Shown here piece by piece: positions 6,702-14,099 of a DNA stretch of 14,099 bases; the first letter of the stretch is position 1; the number at the start of each line of letters is the position of its first letter. Made by a program: the position numbers and the translations under genes. The notes beneath the pieces are model-generated. The model was given only the letters and a program-made list of their open reading frames with translations. It was not told where the DNA came from and did not search any database. The stretch comes from JAZGHN01 sp964496725 (GTDB lineage: Bacteria; Chloroflexota; Dehalococcoidia; Dehalococcoidales; E44-bin46): assembly GCA_964496725.1 (NCBI GenBank), contig CAZCAS010000021.1, positions 1 to 14,099 of the forward strand, written 5' to 3'.

Positions 6702-7700
6702 TTAAAAGTTTTCTGTTCCTCCGTCAAGTTCTCTTTTGAAAGTTCGTTTGATTAAACGATTAACGGCCTCGGGAATTCCCATCAGACCTTGAGGCAAAGC
6801 AATCATTACTGCGACTGTTATTGCTCCCAATGCAACAAGGCGAAAAGGCCCTGTTACTATCAAGGAGTCATTGATAAAAGTAATGGTAAAGGCGCCAATT
6901 ACTGCCCCAGGAAACCTTGCTGTGCCGCCAAGCAGGACCATGACTAGAGCGATAAGAAAAATATCAAAGTCAAATATTGACGGAGAAATCACACCCATGT
7001 AATGAACGTAAAAGGCGCCCATTATCCCGGTGATGAAAGCACAGATGCCAAACACCATAAGTGTGGATCTAAACTGGCTTACTCCAAGGCTCTTGGCAAA
7101 GAACTCTGCGTCGCGGAGGGCTATAAATGCCAGCCCAATCGAGGAATTGATAATCTTATAAATTACAAAAAGGAATAGAGTGAACATGCCGAAAGTTACA
7201 TAATACCAAGGAAGTAGTTCCAGCTTAGAAAAGGCATATCTTCCAACATACAGAGGAGCTATGCCGAATAGGCCGTAAGTTCCCCCAGTCCCTAATGGTG
7301 CTCCAGCTGCGACTAAAGTCGGAGCGACTAGATGAAGGGAGAAGGTGACCATGGCTACATATATACCCCTAAGTCTGAGGGAGGGTAAGCCAATTAGAAT
7401 ACCTATTCCGCCTGCTACGGCGCCCCCTGCCAGAATTCCAAGATATGGTGATATCCCCAATTCTTTTGTCAGCATCGCCGTGGTATAACCACCAATGGCG
7501 AAAAATACAATCTGTGCCAAGGAGAGGACTCTAGCATATCCCAGAATCAGATCCCAAGTAGCAGCCACCACACCCCAAATAAAGCTCAAAATAACCAGAT
7601 GCATAATGTGGGGATTATCACGGAGAGCAAATGGCAGAAGGCTAAAAAGCAGTACTGCCCCGAGGAAAAAATAGGACTTCCTACTCAGTTTAGTCACCAT
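6702..7700 (-). CDS. livM: LIV-type ABC transporter permease LivM-like
   Basis: This 332-residue polytopic membrane protein is the second permease subunit. About nine or ten hydrophobic segments are visible, the first at about 10-26. LivM hallmarks include WDLILGYARVLSLAQ with FFAIGGY (about 48-70), LRLRGIYVAMVTFSL (about 106-120) and the cytoplasmic coupling region VMVLLGGTARFPGAVIGAF, which contacts the ATPases. The usual SLGH is SLAQ here. The ATG at 7700 overlaps the livH stop within ATGGTGA (7694-7700), indicating coupled translation. It pairs with LivH to form the membrane pore. Confidence 0.92.
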   Translation of the reverse strand: MVTKLSRKSYFFLGAVLLFSLLPFALRDNPHIMHLVILSFIWGVVAATWDLILGYARVLSLAQIVFFAIGGYTTAMLTKELGISPYLGILAGGAVAGGIGILIGLPSLRLRGIYVAMVTFSLHLVAPTLVAAGAPLGTGGTYGLFGIAPLYVGRYAFSKLELLPWYYVTFGMFTLFLFVIYKIINSSIGLAFIALRDAEFFAKSLGVSQFRSTLMVFGICAFITGIMGAFYVHYMGVISPSIFDFDIFLIALVMVLLGGTARFPGAVIGAFTITFINDSLIVTGPFRLVALGAITVAVMIALPQGLMGIPEAVNRLIKRTFKRELDGGTENF

Positions 7701-8566
7701 ACTCCAAATAGCCCTCTCGGTCTAAATACTAATACAATCACCAATATTATAAGGAAGGTAGGCAATGCCCATAGAGCTCCAATGTAATATCCAACAAAAG
7801 CCTCTATTATTGCCAAGGTGAAAGCAGCAACAAGAGTTCCTTTAATACTGCCTAGGCCACCAAATATTACAACAACTAGCGCTCTGGAAAGGACAGGCCA
7901 ACCTACAAAAGGAAATATCTGGGTCTTTGGGCTGATTAGCATGCCAGCGATTCCCGCTAAGGCCGCTGCTATTGCAAAAACATAGCTATATGTCCTGTCT
8001 ATTGGTATACCGACAATTTTTGCTCCTACTATATCTTGGCTAACCCCCCGCATAGCCATTCCTGCTCTGGCTTTGCTCAAGAAAAGGGTAAGTAAAATTA
8101 CCATAGTTATTACAAATAGCAACACTGCTACATAGTGTTTAGGTATTGAAAAACTGCCGAATCTAAAGACTCCTTCAACTATGTAGGGAAGTGTTTTGCC
8201 TCTACTACCAAAGATAGCGAGAGCTAAATTGTCAAAAAATAAAGCCGAGGCCAAGGTAACGATGATGGCAGTCCACCCCCAGTCCGCAAATCGGCGCAAG
8301 GGACGTATAACAGCCCTTTCATATAGTAGACCAAACATGAACATGATTCCAATCGTAATGGCAAAAGCCAGCCCATAATCTAAATGAAAGTATCCTTCGT
8401 GGAGGACCCAAGCAAAATAACCACCCCAGAGAAAGAACGACCCCTGAGCAAAATTAAGTACTCTTGTTACACCATAAACAAGGGTTAACCCTAGAGCCAT
8501 TAGGGCATAAACGCCACCCATCGCAAGCGCAGCTATCAGTATTCTTCCCAGCATTTCAGTAGACAT
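7694..8566 (-). CDS. livH: LIV-type ABC transporter permease LivH-like
   Basis: This 290-residue permease has about eight hydrophobic segments. LivH-type motifs are clear: LTLVYGVTRVLNFAQGSFF near residues 27-45, and VIFGGLGSIKGTLVAAF near the C-terminal end, the loop that docks on the ATPases. Length is normal for LivH. The ATG at 8566 has an AGGAG only about 14 bases upstream, a rather long spacing. Its upstream flank is the degraded transposase that ends at 8601, so the original 5' context of the gene has been disturbed. It overlaps livM by seven bases. Confidence 0.92.
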   Translation of the reverse strand: MSTEMLGRILIAALAMGGVYALMALGLTLVYGVTRVLNFAQGSFFLWGGYFAWVLHEGYFHLDYGLAFAITIGIMFMFGLLYERAVIRPLRRFADWGWTAIIVTLASALFFDNLALAIFGSRGKTLPYIVEGVFRFGSFSIPKHYVAVLLFVITMVILLTLFLSKARAGMAMRGVSQDIVGAKIVGIPIDRTYSYVFAIAAALAGIAGMLISPKTQIFPFVGWPVLSRALVVVIFGGLGSIKGTLVAAFTLAIIEAFVGYYIGALWALPTFLIILVIVLVFRPRGLFGVW

Positions 8567-8600
8567 GATCTATTATCTGTCTCCTGCGGTGCCCCCAATT

Positions 8601-9046
8601 CTAGTACCACTTAGAATGAGAGAGCCCTGCCTTTCCCTTCAGTTGTTTGACCTCTTTAACTTTACTACTTTTGTAGTATCTCCCAGCAAACTCCAGTGGT
8701 GCCGGGTAGCTCAGTGAGCCATGTGGGGGCGGTATTTATTGTATCCCCACCTAAAGGCTTCGACAATAGCCTGTGCCTCCTTGCCATTGTTAAACGTTTC
8801 GCAGTTCAGAGACACTCATCCCTTAGCTTGTCTTAGAGCCAAATTCAGGCCCGTTGTCACCGCGGATATACTTTTCGGCACACCTCGTGTCAGGAATAGG
8901 CATTCCACCACCCCTATGGCAACTGTGGCTGGTATTGAAAGTGCTACTCTAATTGACAGGCCTTCTCCCGCAGGTGTGTGTTCACCAATTAGCATCAAAT
9001 GCCTCCTGTAATTATTTTGTAGGAGGCTCACATTGAATGTGAACAT
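8601..9046 (-). pseudogene. Decayed IS3-family transposase (rve/DDE integrase) remnant
   Basis: Pieces of an IS3-type OrfB transposase can be read on the minus strand in several frames. From about 9046 the first frame gives RRHLMLIGEHT, then GLSIRVALSIPATVAIGVVE and LFLTRGVPKSI. At about 8867 the frame must shift to continue as IRGDNGPEF, the segment around the second catalytic Asp (compare IRSDNGPEF in intact enzymes), and it then hits TAA at 8825-8823. Back in the first frame, from 8815, come SLNCETFNNGKEAQAIVEAF and WGYNKYRPHMA with a TGA at 8713-8711. Another shift gives LSYPAPLEFAGRYY, ending with TAG at 8603-8601. About 35-45 residues, including the region of the catalytic Glu, are missing between the Asp and SLNCETF blocks. 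Shifts, stops and a deletion make it inactive. I see no terminal inverted repeats or target duplication. Confidence 0.8.
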
Positions 9047-9071
9047 ATTGTCGGGAGGCAGGTCACCACTC

Positions 9072-9113
9072 TAGTATAGGGAGGGGGTAGTTTACTACCC
9101 CCTCCCTATACTG
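9072..9113 (-). promoter_or_regulatory. Perfect 19-bp intercistronic hairpin downstream of the binding-protein gene
   Basis: AGTATAGGGAGGGGGTAGT (9073-9091) pairs without mismatch with bases 9094-9112, leaving only TT between the arms; 9072 and 9113 add a wobble pair. It lies about 50 bases past the stop of the substrate-binding-protein gene and before livH. There is no T run on either strand, so it is not a textbook rho-independent terminator. It would be expected to protect the 3' end of the binding-protein message or cause partial termination, giving more binding protein than permease, as known for other importer operons. Confidence 0.75.
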
Positions 9114-9161
9114 CTTAATGGTTCACTTTAATAACTCGCCGGGTTTATCCTTTCTCACCAC

Positions 9162-10580
9162 TTACTCTAACCAAGGAGGTAGCTCAAACTCTGCTTTTCC
9201 TAGCTCTTGAATGTACTTCTCCTGAGGGGGGTAACCATAGTATTTTTCCATATAGTCCCACACAGGCATACTCTCTAGGAAAATCTCAATATTCTTGGGA
9301 CCGTCCGAAGTCATCTGTATTTGGAAGGTAGGTATTGGCATATACTCCAGTCCTGGCCTTTCTCCAGGGAAACGCTCCGGTTTACTGGGGCTCCGTGGTG
9401 TCCGGGCAATCTCCAGCTGAGGGACATACCAAAGACCCCCCGGCCCCCTGGTCATGCCAGGTATATGGGTGTGGCGGATGTAATCAAGAATTCCTCGAGT
9501 ATCATTGACATCACCCACGGCTTCAACGGCTGCAACCCAAGACATCACTGTATCATAGTTATAATAGGGTAAGCAGAGGCCGGGCTCCTCTCCCCACCTT
9601 TCAATATACTTCTCGGTGAACTCAGCCATCTCGCGAGTTGGCGTATACGAAGGCTGTGCTTGTGAAAGTATGCCGACGGACTGGTCGCCCAGCATTTCTC
9701 GGAATTCAGATAAAGTTGGAGCAAATTGGATGAAAAGTAGTGAATCGGTCGGGTCTTCAAGAAATTGCCTTACGAATGCCACTGCTTCAGGGATGTTGAC
9801 AGTGCTAAAAAAGATAAGCCCCGGGTTTGTCTCCCTGATTTTGGCTAGTTGAACCCCGTAATCTAGAGCGCCGAATGGGTGCACTTCATCTACTACTACT
9901 TCCCACTCGGGGTTCTCTTGTATCAATTTTCTGAAAGCATCCGAAATCTCTGTGTTATAGGTTATTTCTGAGGTCAATATTGCTACCGTTTTGCTTGGAT
10001 ACTCATAGGACTTTGGAATAGCACCAGCCAGGACGTCGTAAGCATTTGGGCCATAACATATTGCAGTATCGGCAAGGTCTACTTGGTTCCAATACTTATC
10101 TGGATTTTTCAGCCTTAGGTCTACAAATAACTCAGTGACACTGCAACCAATATAAGGAATGCCATTAACCTCATCTGCTGCGAAAATATCTATGGCGGAG
10201 GGATCCAAACCATAGCCGTAGAGGAAGACATCTACACCCTTTCCCATTAGGTAGTCGCGGGCAGCAACTTGATACTCCGCCGACCAGTCTACCACATCAT
10301 AGACAATCCATTCTATGGGCCTGCCGAGCAAACCACCCTTAGCGTTTACGTCTTCAAATGCCATAATGGCGGCACGCCGCATCTCCTCTCCATCAGCTGC
10401 ATTCGGACCACTAAGAGGAAGAGGCATCCCTACTAGTATAGGCTCCACTTCTTCTGGTGGTGCTGTTGCCGGTGGTGCTGTTGCCGGTTTGCCCATACAG
10501 CCACTCGTTAGCGGCAAACCTATTGCTAGCACTACTATCAGCGCAATAGGGAGAACTATTTTTAATAACGCTTTACTCAT
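9162..10580 (-). CDS. livK: LIV-type ABC transporter substrate-binding lipoprotein
   Basis: This 472-residue protein is the extracytoplasmic receptor of the importer (type I periplasmic-binding fold, Peripla_BP_6). It begins with a charged n-region, a hydrophobic core (about 7-25) and a lipobox-like TSGC with lipidation at C28. A flexible linker with a doubled TAPPA element follows, then the mature domain opening ILVGMPLPLSGPNAADGEEM, typical of LivJ/LivK. Later blocks KGGLLGRPIEWIVYD and AVAFVRQFLEDP fit the same fold. It is longer than usual (about 380-400) because of a C-terminal extension rich in Pro and aromatic residues. Shine-Dalgarno GAGGAGG (10593-10587) stands six bases before the ATG at 10580. 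Ligand identity cannot be told; amino acids are likely given the dehydrogenase upstream, but amides and aromatic acids are used by relatives. A TATAAT abuts the Shine-Dalgarno but has no matching -35. Confidence 0.9.
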   Translation of the reverse strand: MSKALLKIVLPIALIVVLAIGLPLTSGCMGKPATAPPATAPPEEVEPILVGMPLPLSGPNAADGEEMRRAAIMAFEDVNAKGGLLGRPIEWIVYDVVDWSAEYQVAARDYLMGKGVDVFLYGYGLDPSAIDIFAADEVNGIPYIGCSVTELFVDLRLKNPDKYWNQVDLADTAICYGPNAYDVLAGAIPKSYEYPSKTVAILTSEITYNTEISDAFRKLIQENPEWEVVVDEVHPFGALDYGVQLAKIRETNPGLIFFSTVNIPEAVAFVRQFLEDPTDSLLFIQFAPTLSEFREMLGDQSVGILSQAQPSYTPTREMAEFTEKYIERWGEEPGLCLPYYNYDTVMSWVAAVEAVGDVNDTRGILDYIRHTHIPGMTRGPGGLWYVPQLEIARTPRSPSKPERFPGERPGLEYMPIPTFQIQMTSDGPKNIEIFLESMPVWDYMEKYYGYPPQEKYIQELGKAEFELPPWLE

Positions 10581-10682
10581 TTAGCGCCTCCTCGTATTAT
10601 ATTTTGAAGGTTCAGTAGTACCTTTCACCACAGGACTTAACAAGTGTTTGTCTATATCATTCGTTACCCCCTTTGAATGGCA

Positions 10683-11903
10683 TCACTTATAGTGCCTCTC
10701 AATAATCTCGTGTGCTACTATACCTCTTTCAGCAGCTAGCTTGGATAGAAATGTTTTTCTCTCTTCCATCGAAAGCTGGTCGCATGTAAGCAAACCTTTG
10801 GTTTTTATCTCCCCCGCAGCAAGCATTTTAATGAAAGTAACAGCAGGACTAGCAGTGCCGTAGGTAATAACCGTTGAACCTGGAACATTTTCAATGGCCT
10901 GATCGAGGGTTATATGTACATAAGAGATGTGTTTTACAGCCATGCCTGCCTCTTCCCCTTTAACCTCAATCAGCTGATTCCAAAAAGAATCAGTGATTAT
11001 GCCAGCCTTAATTTTGCTTTCGTATTCATCCATCGACGGACTAGTTGGAGCCAGTACAGTGAGAACATCCAACGGAGCCACCTTTACACCTCCAACATTT
11101 ATAGGTTTATCATTTAAAAATCCCATCTGCCTCCACATTTCTGGCCAAGGGCCATACTTAGCGTCAACATACCTTAAGCCCTTGCCTACAAAGCGTGGGA
11201 ATGATTCGACTTCAGGGTGAGGTCCCGAGTAAACCTTGAGGGGCCCCGCAGGTGCAGGGAATGGGTATTCCTCCTCTCCGCCAAAAGGGCATCTTTTAAA
11301 TTTTCCATCTTTATACACCATAGGTTGCGAGAGTGATATGATCCTTTCGCCCCAATCCCACCAGACAAGGCTAGGCTCCTTGGAGGTTGTATCGTAATAC
11401 GCTCTTTCGCGTATTTCGTGCACACGGTCAAGCCTATCGGCGGCATTCTTAGCAAACACCTCAACGACTCCTGGGCATATTCCACCATTTGTTATACCGG
11501 TAAGACCTGCGCCCCTCCATTTGCTACTCTGCTCCTCTAATATATCCCAGCGATACATAGGCAACGGCTCGTCAGTACTGGTGGTAGCAAAGGGGAGGCA
11601 CAAATCATGGTAGAAGGCTCTATTTTGAAAAGCCGCATTTAAGAGGTTAGAGGTTGCCTGTTCACAATGCGGGGTTGTGTTGGCTACTACATCCACCCCC
11701 TTTGCTACCGCAAGTATATCATCCAGTTTATTGGCATCAATACGCTGGATAGATACTTTCTTGCTCTTGATTCTCTTAGAAATCCGCTTGAGCTTTTCCA
11801 AATTTCTACTGCCGCAGATTATATCAGTCACCTCTGGCTCTTTTGCAAGGAGATGAGTCATAACTTCCCCTACTGCCCCTGCTCCTACAAGTAATACTTT
11901 CAC
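10683..11903 (-). CDS. Saccharopine dehydrogenase-like NAD(P)-dependent oxidoreductase
   Basis: This 406-residue protein belongs to the saccharopine dehydrogenase/Lys9-type family. It has an N-terminal Rossmann domain with GAGAVG (7-12); GSRN (31-34) after the second strand suggests NADP(H). A following NTTPH segment is typical of the family's active-site side. The middle domain has GITNGGICPG (near 155) and the C-terminal part has GSTVITYGTASPAV. Members act on lysine-derived saccharopine, homospermidine, carboxynorspermidine or other amino-acid imines; this one cannot be assigned to a substrate. It starts with GTG at 11903, preceded by AGGGGG at about eight bases. It lies 102 bases upstream of, and on the same strand as, the amino-acid-type transporter, so it is likely co-transcribed and may use the imported compound. 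Confidence 0.8.
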   Translation of the reverse strand: MKVLLVGAGAVGEVMTHLLAKEPEVTDIICGSRNLEKLKRISKRIKSKKVSIQRIDANKLDDILAVAKGVDVVANTTPHCEQATSNLLNAAFQNRAFYHDLCLPFATTSTDEPLPMYRWDILEEQSSKWRGAGLTGITNGGICPGVVEVFAKNAADRLDRVHEIRERAYYDTTSKEPSLVWWDWGERIISLSQPMVYKDGKFKRCPFGGEEEYPFPAPAGPLKVYSGPHPEVESFPRFVGKGLRYVDAKYGPWPEMWRQMGFLNDKPINVGGVKVAPLDVLTVLAPTSPSMDEYESKIKAGIITDSFWNQLIEVKGEEAGMAVKHISYVHITLDQAIENVPGSTVITYGTASPAVTFIKMLAAGEIKTKGLLTCDQLSMEERKTFLSKLAAERGIVAHEIIERHYK

Positions 11904-12065
11904 TTTTTATACCCCCTACCTTGATAATGATTCTATTAAACTCTAGGGATATTAATAAAAATAGTAAACTGCAACATGGCTATTCTTACTAAGCATTTTA
12001 GCTGAATGTTTCTAAGCCATTTGCACTCGCGCTTAATAAACACTGATCTGTTGTCACTGTAAGGG

Positions 12066-12094
12066 TTGACAAAACCTTGTTTTCCATCTACACT
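12066..12094 (+). promoter_or_regulatory. Sigma-70-type promoter of the two-component genes
   Basis: TTGACA (12066-12071) and TACACT (12089-12094) are separated by exactly 17 bases. The start of transcription would be near 12101, about 27 bases before the response-regulator start codon. The region 11904-12065 between the divergent genes shows no other convincing promoter. Confidence 0.65.
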
Positions 12095-12127
12095 TACCAC
12101 CCTGGCATTATTGTGGAGTAAAACAAG

Positions 12128-12769
12128 GTGGGGAGAAAAATTAGAATACTAGTTGCTGACGACCACCCTTCGTTTGCAGAGGGCTTATGCCGCCTGCTAG
12201 GTGAAGAATCTGACCTAGAGGTTATTGCTAAGGCAGAAGATGGCGAGGGAGCCGTTACCTTAGCCGATAAGCTTCATCCAGATGTAGCTTTAATTGACGT
12301 AGCGATGCCCAAACTTGGCGGTATTGAAGCTGCTAAACGAATCAAAGCTACTAATCGTAGTATCGCTGTTTTAATGATTAGTGCCTATGATTATTATTCT
12401 TATTTGCTGGCCTCTCTACAGATAGGAGCCTCAGGTTACGTATTGAAGTCAATCCCTGTCCAGGAACTTATTAATAGCATTCGCACAGTTAATTCCGGTC
12501 AGTCTGTATTTATCTGTAAGCCACTGGACAAAGTATTTAAATCTTTAGAGAGCCTGCAAAAACGTGAGATCGAAATATTAAGAGGAGTGGCTAAAGGAAA
12601 GGCAAATAGGATGATCGGCAAAGAGTTACACGTTAGTAGCCGCACAATCCAAAGTCATCTTGCTACAATTTTTAGAAAATTAGGTGTTAATTCGCGTACG
12701 GCAGCGGTTGTCTACGCTATTAGAGAAGGCTGGATTACGGTAGATGATCTATACCCTGATGAGTATTAG
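12128..12769 (+). CDS. NarL/FixJ-type response regulator (REC + LuxR-type HTH)
   Basis: This 213-residue regulator has a receiver domain with acidic pair D11-D12, phospho-acceptor D57 (ALIDVAMP), switch S85 and K107 (VLKS), all as expected. A C-terminal LuxR-type helix-turn-helix (about 140-200) contains LQKREIEILRGVAKG and RTIQSHLATIFRKLGV, the recognition segment. It should dimerise on phosphorylation and bind DNA to control transcription. Translation starts at GTG 12128, with GGAG (12115-12118) nine bases upstream and a promoter just before. The histidine kinase follows 157 bases downstream on the same strand and is the obvious partner. The divergent transporter cluster is a candidate target only by position. 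Confidence 0.92.
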   Translation: MGRKIRILVADDHPSFAEGLCRLLGEESDLEVIAKAEDGEGAVTLADKLHPDVALIDVAMPKLGGIEAAKRIKATNRSIAVLMISAYDYYSYLLASLQIGASGYVLKSIPVQELINSIRTVNSGQSVFICKPLDKVFKSLESLQKREIEILRGVAKGKANRMIGKELHVSSRTIQSHLATIFRKLGVNSRTAAVVYAIREGWITVDDLYPDEY

Positions 12770-12926
12770 ACAAGTGAAATAGGGGGATGATATAGAGCCG
12801 CATCCAAAGCTGTATGAACTAGATGAAAACATTCTAAGCTATAATTGTGACGAGGGCAACCAGCTTTTTGGTTTACCTATATATAATAGCAATGCGTATC
12901 AATGACTTTTGCGGATAAATACAATC

Positions 12927-14018
12927 ATGGCTGTAAATAATAAGGAATACCACCATACCGAGAATGCCTATTATAAGGCTTGTGATATAGTCGAGGATCG
13001 TTTCAAAGGAATTTTTGATTCCACCCCAGATGCTATATCTTTTTGTAACTTGGATGGACTCTTCATTGATGTTAACGATTCCTTTTGTCATTTAACAGGC
13101 TATTCTAAAAGAGAATTATTAGGTAAGATAAATTATAAAGACATTACACCTCCAGAATATAGCAAGATGGAGGCCAGAATAGTATCGGGGATTCGCAGAA
13201 CAGGCAATGCGAGAAAATATGAGAAAGAATATTTTAGGAAAGATGGCATTCGTGTTCCCATATCAATAACTGCTTGGGCCTTTAGAGGAATGGACCGTTC
13301 GCTGTTAGGTTTCGCTGCCATTATCAAAGATATGACCGAATACAATACTTTAAGGTCTTACATTAGTGAGACTATTAGAGTTCAGGAAGAAGAGCGAAAG
13401 CGTTTAGCTCGTGAGCTTCATGATGAAACGGCTCAGGCGATACTTGCACTTTCGCTAGACATTCAGGCATTGCTGAGTAACGAAAGCAGAGCACCTAGAC
13501 GAACACGTCCCGCTATAGAGATGATTTGGCATAATACAATGAATATTTTGGAAGGACTGCGCAGATGCATACACGAGTTACGTCCTGACGTTCTTGATAG
13601 ATTGGGACTTATACCAGCACTAGAGGGGCTGACTTCGGAGATGGGACAGGATGGCTTCGATTGCAATTTCGAGGTAATTGGAATTCGGAGGCGGCTGAAA
13701 GCTGAAACGGAACTTACCTTATATCGAGTTGTTCAAGAAGCTCTAAATAATATTAAAAGGCATTCTCAAGCACAACTGATTCTTGTTCGGGTGCGTTTCA
13801 CACACAGTGAGGTCAAGTTAACTATTCGGGACAATGGAGGTGGATTTCAGTTACCCGAAATGCTTGGGGACTTTGCTCTGGAGCGCAAACTAGGCCTCTT
13901 AAGCATGCAAGAACGCATTCGATTACTAAAAGGCAAGCTAGTGGTGAAGTCTCAGGTTGGTAAAGGCACTATAATTTCTATATCAGTTCCGTCGAGTGAC
14001 CTTCCTTCCGAAAACTAG
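12927..14018 (+). CDS. Soluble PAS-containing histidine kinase (HisKA_3 / NarX-DesK type)
   Basis: From ATG 12927 the protein is 363 residues. Domain order is a PAS domain (about 25-140, FKGIFDSTPDAISF to AAIIKDMTEY), then a HisKA_3 dimerisation domain with EEERKRLARELHDE (155-167, phosphorylated H165), then a HATPase_c domain with N-box EALNNIKRH (N274-N275), G1 box DNGGGF (302-307) and G2 GLLSMQER (323-330). No transmembrane segment or signal peptide is visible, so it senses a cytoplasmic signal, perhaps redox state or a small ligand bound by PAS; no heme- or flavin-specific residues can be claimed. The kinase type matches the NarL-type regulator just upstream. The start is uncertain: an in-frame TTG at 12909 adds six residues, and neither start has a clear Shine-Dalgarno. 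Confidence 0.9.
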   Translation: MAVNNKEYHHTENAYYKACDIVEDRFKGIFDSTPDAISFCNLDGLFIDVNDSFCHLTGYSKRELLGKINYKDITPPEYSKMEARIVSGIRRTGNARKYEKEYFRKDGIRVPISITAWAFRGMDRSLLGFAAIIKDMTEYNTLRSYISETIRVQEEERKRLARELHDETAQAILALSLDIQALLSNESRAPRRTRPAIEMIWHNTMNILEGLRRCIHELRPDVLDRLGLIPALEGLTSEMGQDGFDCNFEVIGIRRRLKAETELTLYRVVQEALNNIKRHSQAQLILVRVRFTHSEVKLTIRDNGGGFQLPEMLGDFALERKLGLLSMQERIRLLKGKLVVKSQVGKGTIISISVPSSDLPSEN

Positions 14019-14074
14019 GCCAGTTCAGTTATAATAGAGTCTTCCGGTTAGAAGAAAATGAGGGCTCGCCATGG

Positions 14075-14090
14075 AGTGTAGAAATACACT
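14075..14090 (+). terminator. Small hairpin after the kinase gene, possible terminator
   Basis: AGTGTA (14075-14080) and TACACT (14085-14090) form a 6-bp stem closed by a GAAA tetraloop, 57 bases past the kinase stop. The sequence ends nine bases later and no T run is visible within the window, so this is only a candidate. Confidence 0.25.
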
Positions 14091-14099
14091 GATGAGCAG

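Noticed and set aside
8700..8715. GCCGGGTAGCTCAG resembles the 5' end of a tRNA gene
   Set aside because: No matching acceptor 3' strand, anticodon arm or T-arm follows. On the other strand these bases encode the SYPAPLE part of the transposase remnant, which explains them.
8816..8995. A 59-codon minus-strand ORF with a good AGGAGG before its ATG, like a small membrane-protein gene
   Set aside because: Its residues align with the IS3 transposase core, and the same remnant continues past its stop and in another frame, so it is part of the fossil.
8721..9011. A 96-codon plus-strand ORF
   Set aside because: It is antisense to the transposase remnant and shows no recognisable family or ribosome binding site.
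9001..9027. GCCTCCT...AGGAGGC hairpin that would hide that Shine-Dalgarno sequence
   Set aside because: With the small ORF explained as transposase debris there is no gene to regulate. The stem has two wobble pairs and may be chance.
12882..12887. TATAAT between the response regulator and kinase genes, possible separate kinase promoter
   Set aside because: No -35-like hexamer at 16-18 bases, and the surroundings are AT-rich.
14030..14035. TATAAT after the kinase gene, possible promoter of a gene to the right
   Set aside because: The -35 position holds only a poor match, and the downstream gene is outside the window.

Overview
The window looks like bacterial chromosome from an anaerobic or sediment-type organism. 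A cobalamin riboswitch with an intrinsic terminator, a branched-chain-amino-acid (LIV) type ABC transporter, a PD40-repeat lipoprotein and a soluble PAS histidine kinase would fit Chloroflexota, perhaps Dehalococcoidia. That placement is an impression from protein style and gene mix, with no marker gene to confirm it.

Layout. (1) 1-818, minus: the N-terminal 272 codons of a large protein cut by the window edge, resembling the nuclease-like front part of type IIG (Eco57I-like) restriction-modification enzymes. (2) 1094-3652, plus: the most interesting unit. A TTGACA-17-TAAAAT promoter leads into a complete cobalamin riboswitch, then a rho-independent terminator, then a zinc-dependent alcohol-dehydrogenase-like gene and a gene of the anthranilate phosphoribosyltransferase (TrpD) fold. 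The TrpD-like protein keeps the PRPP/metal motifs but has lost residues that contact anthranilate. (3) 3812-4839, minus: a lipoprotein built of six PD40/TolB-like propeller repeats, with its own sigma-70-type promoter. (4) 5179-11903, minus: a saccharopine-dehydrogenase-like oxidoreductase followed by a full LIV-type ABC importer (lipoprotein binding protein, LivH, LivM, LivG, LivF). Between the binding-protein gene and livH lie a perfect 19-bp hairpin and a decayed IS3-family transposase. (5) 12066-14018, plus: a NarL/LuxR-type response regulator and a soluble PAS-HisKA_3-HATPase histidine kinase, divergent from the transporter cluster.

How the parts work together. In region 2, corrinoid binding to the leader should switch the two enzymes off, so they are probably made when cobalamin is scarce. 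This points to a role in corrinoid or lower-ligand salvage, or in a B12-independent bypass, rather than tryptophan synthesis. Region 4 is a nutrient import and amino-acid oxidation cluster in which the hairpin probably sets binding protein above permease. The two-component pair may regulate the divergent cluster, but only its position suggests so.

The strongest candidates for something new are the riboswitch-controlled dehydrogenase/TrpD-like pair and the unusual ABC signature loop in LivG.
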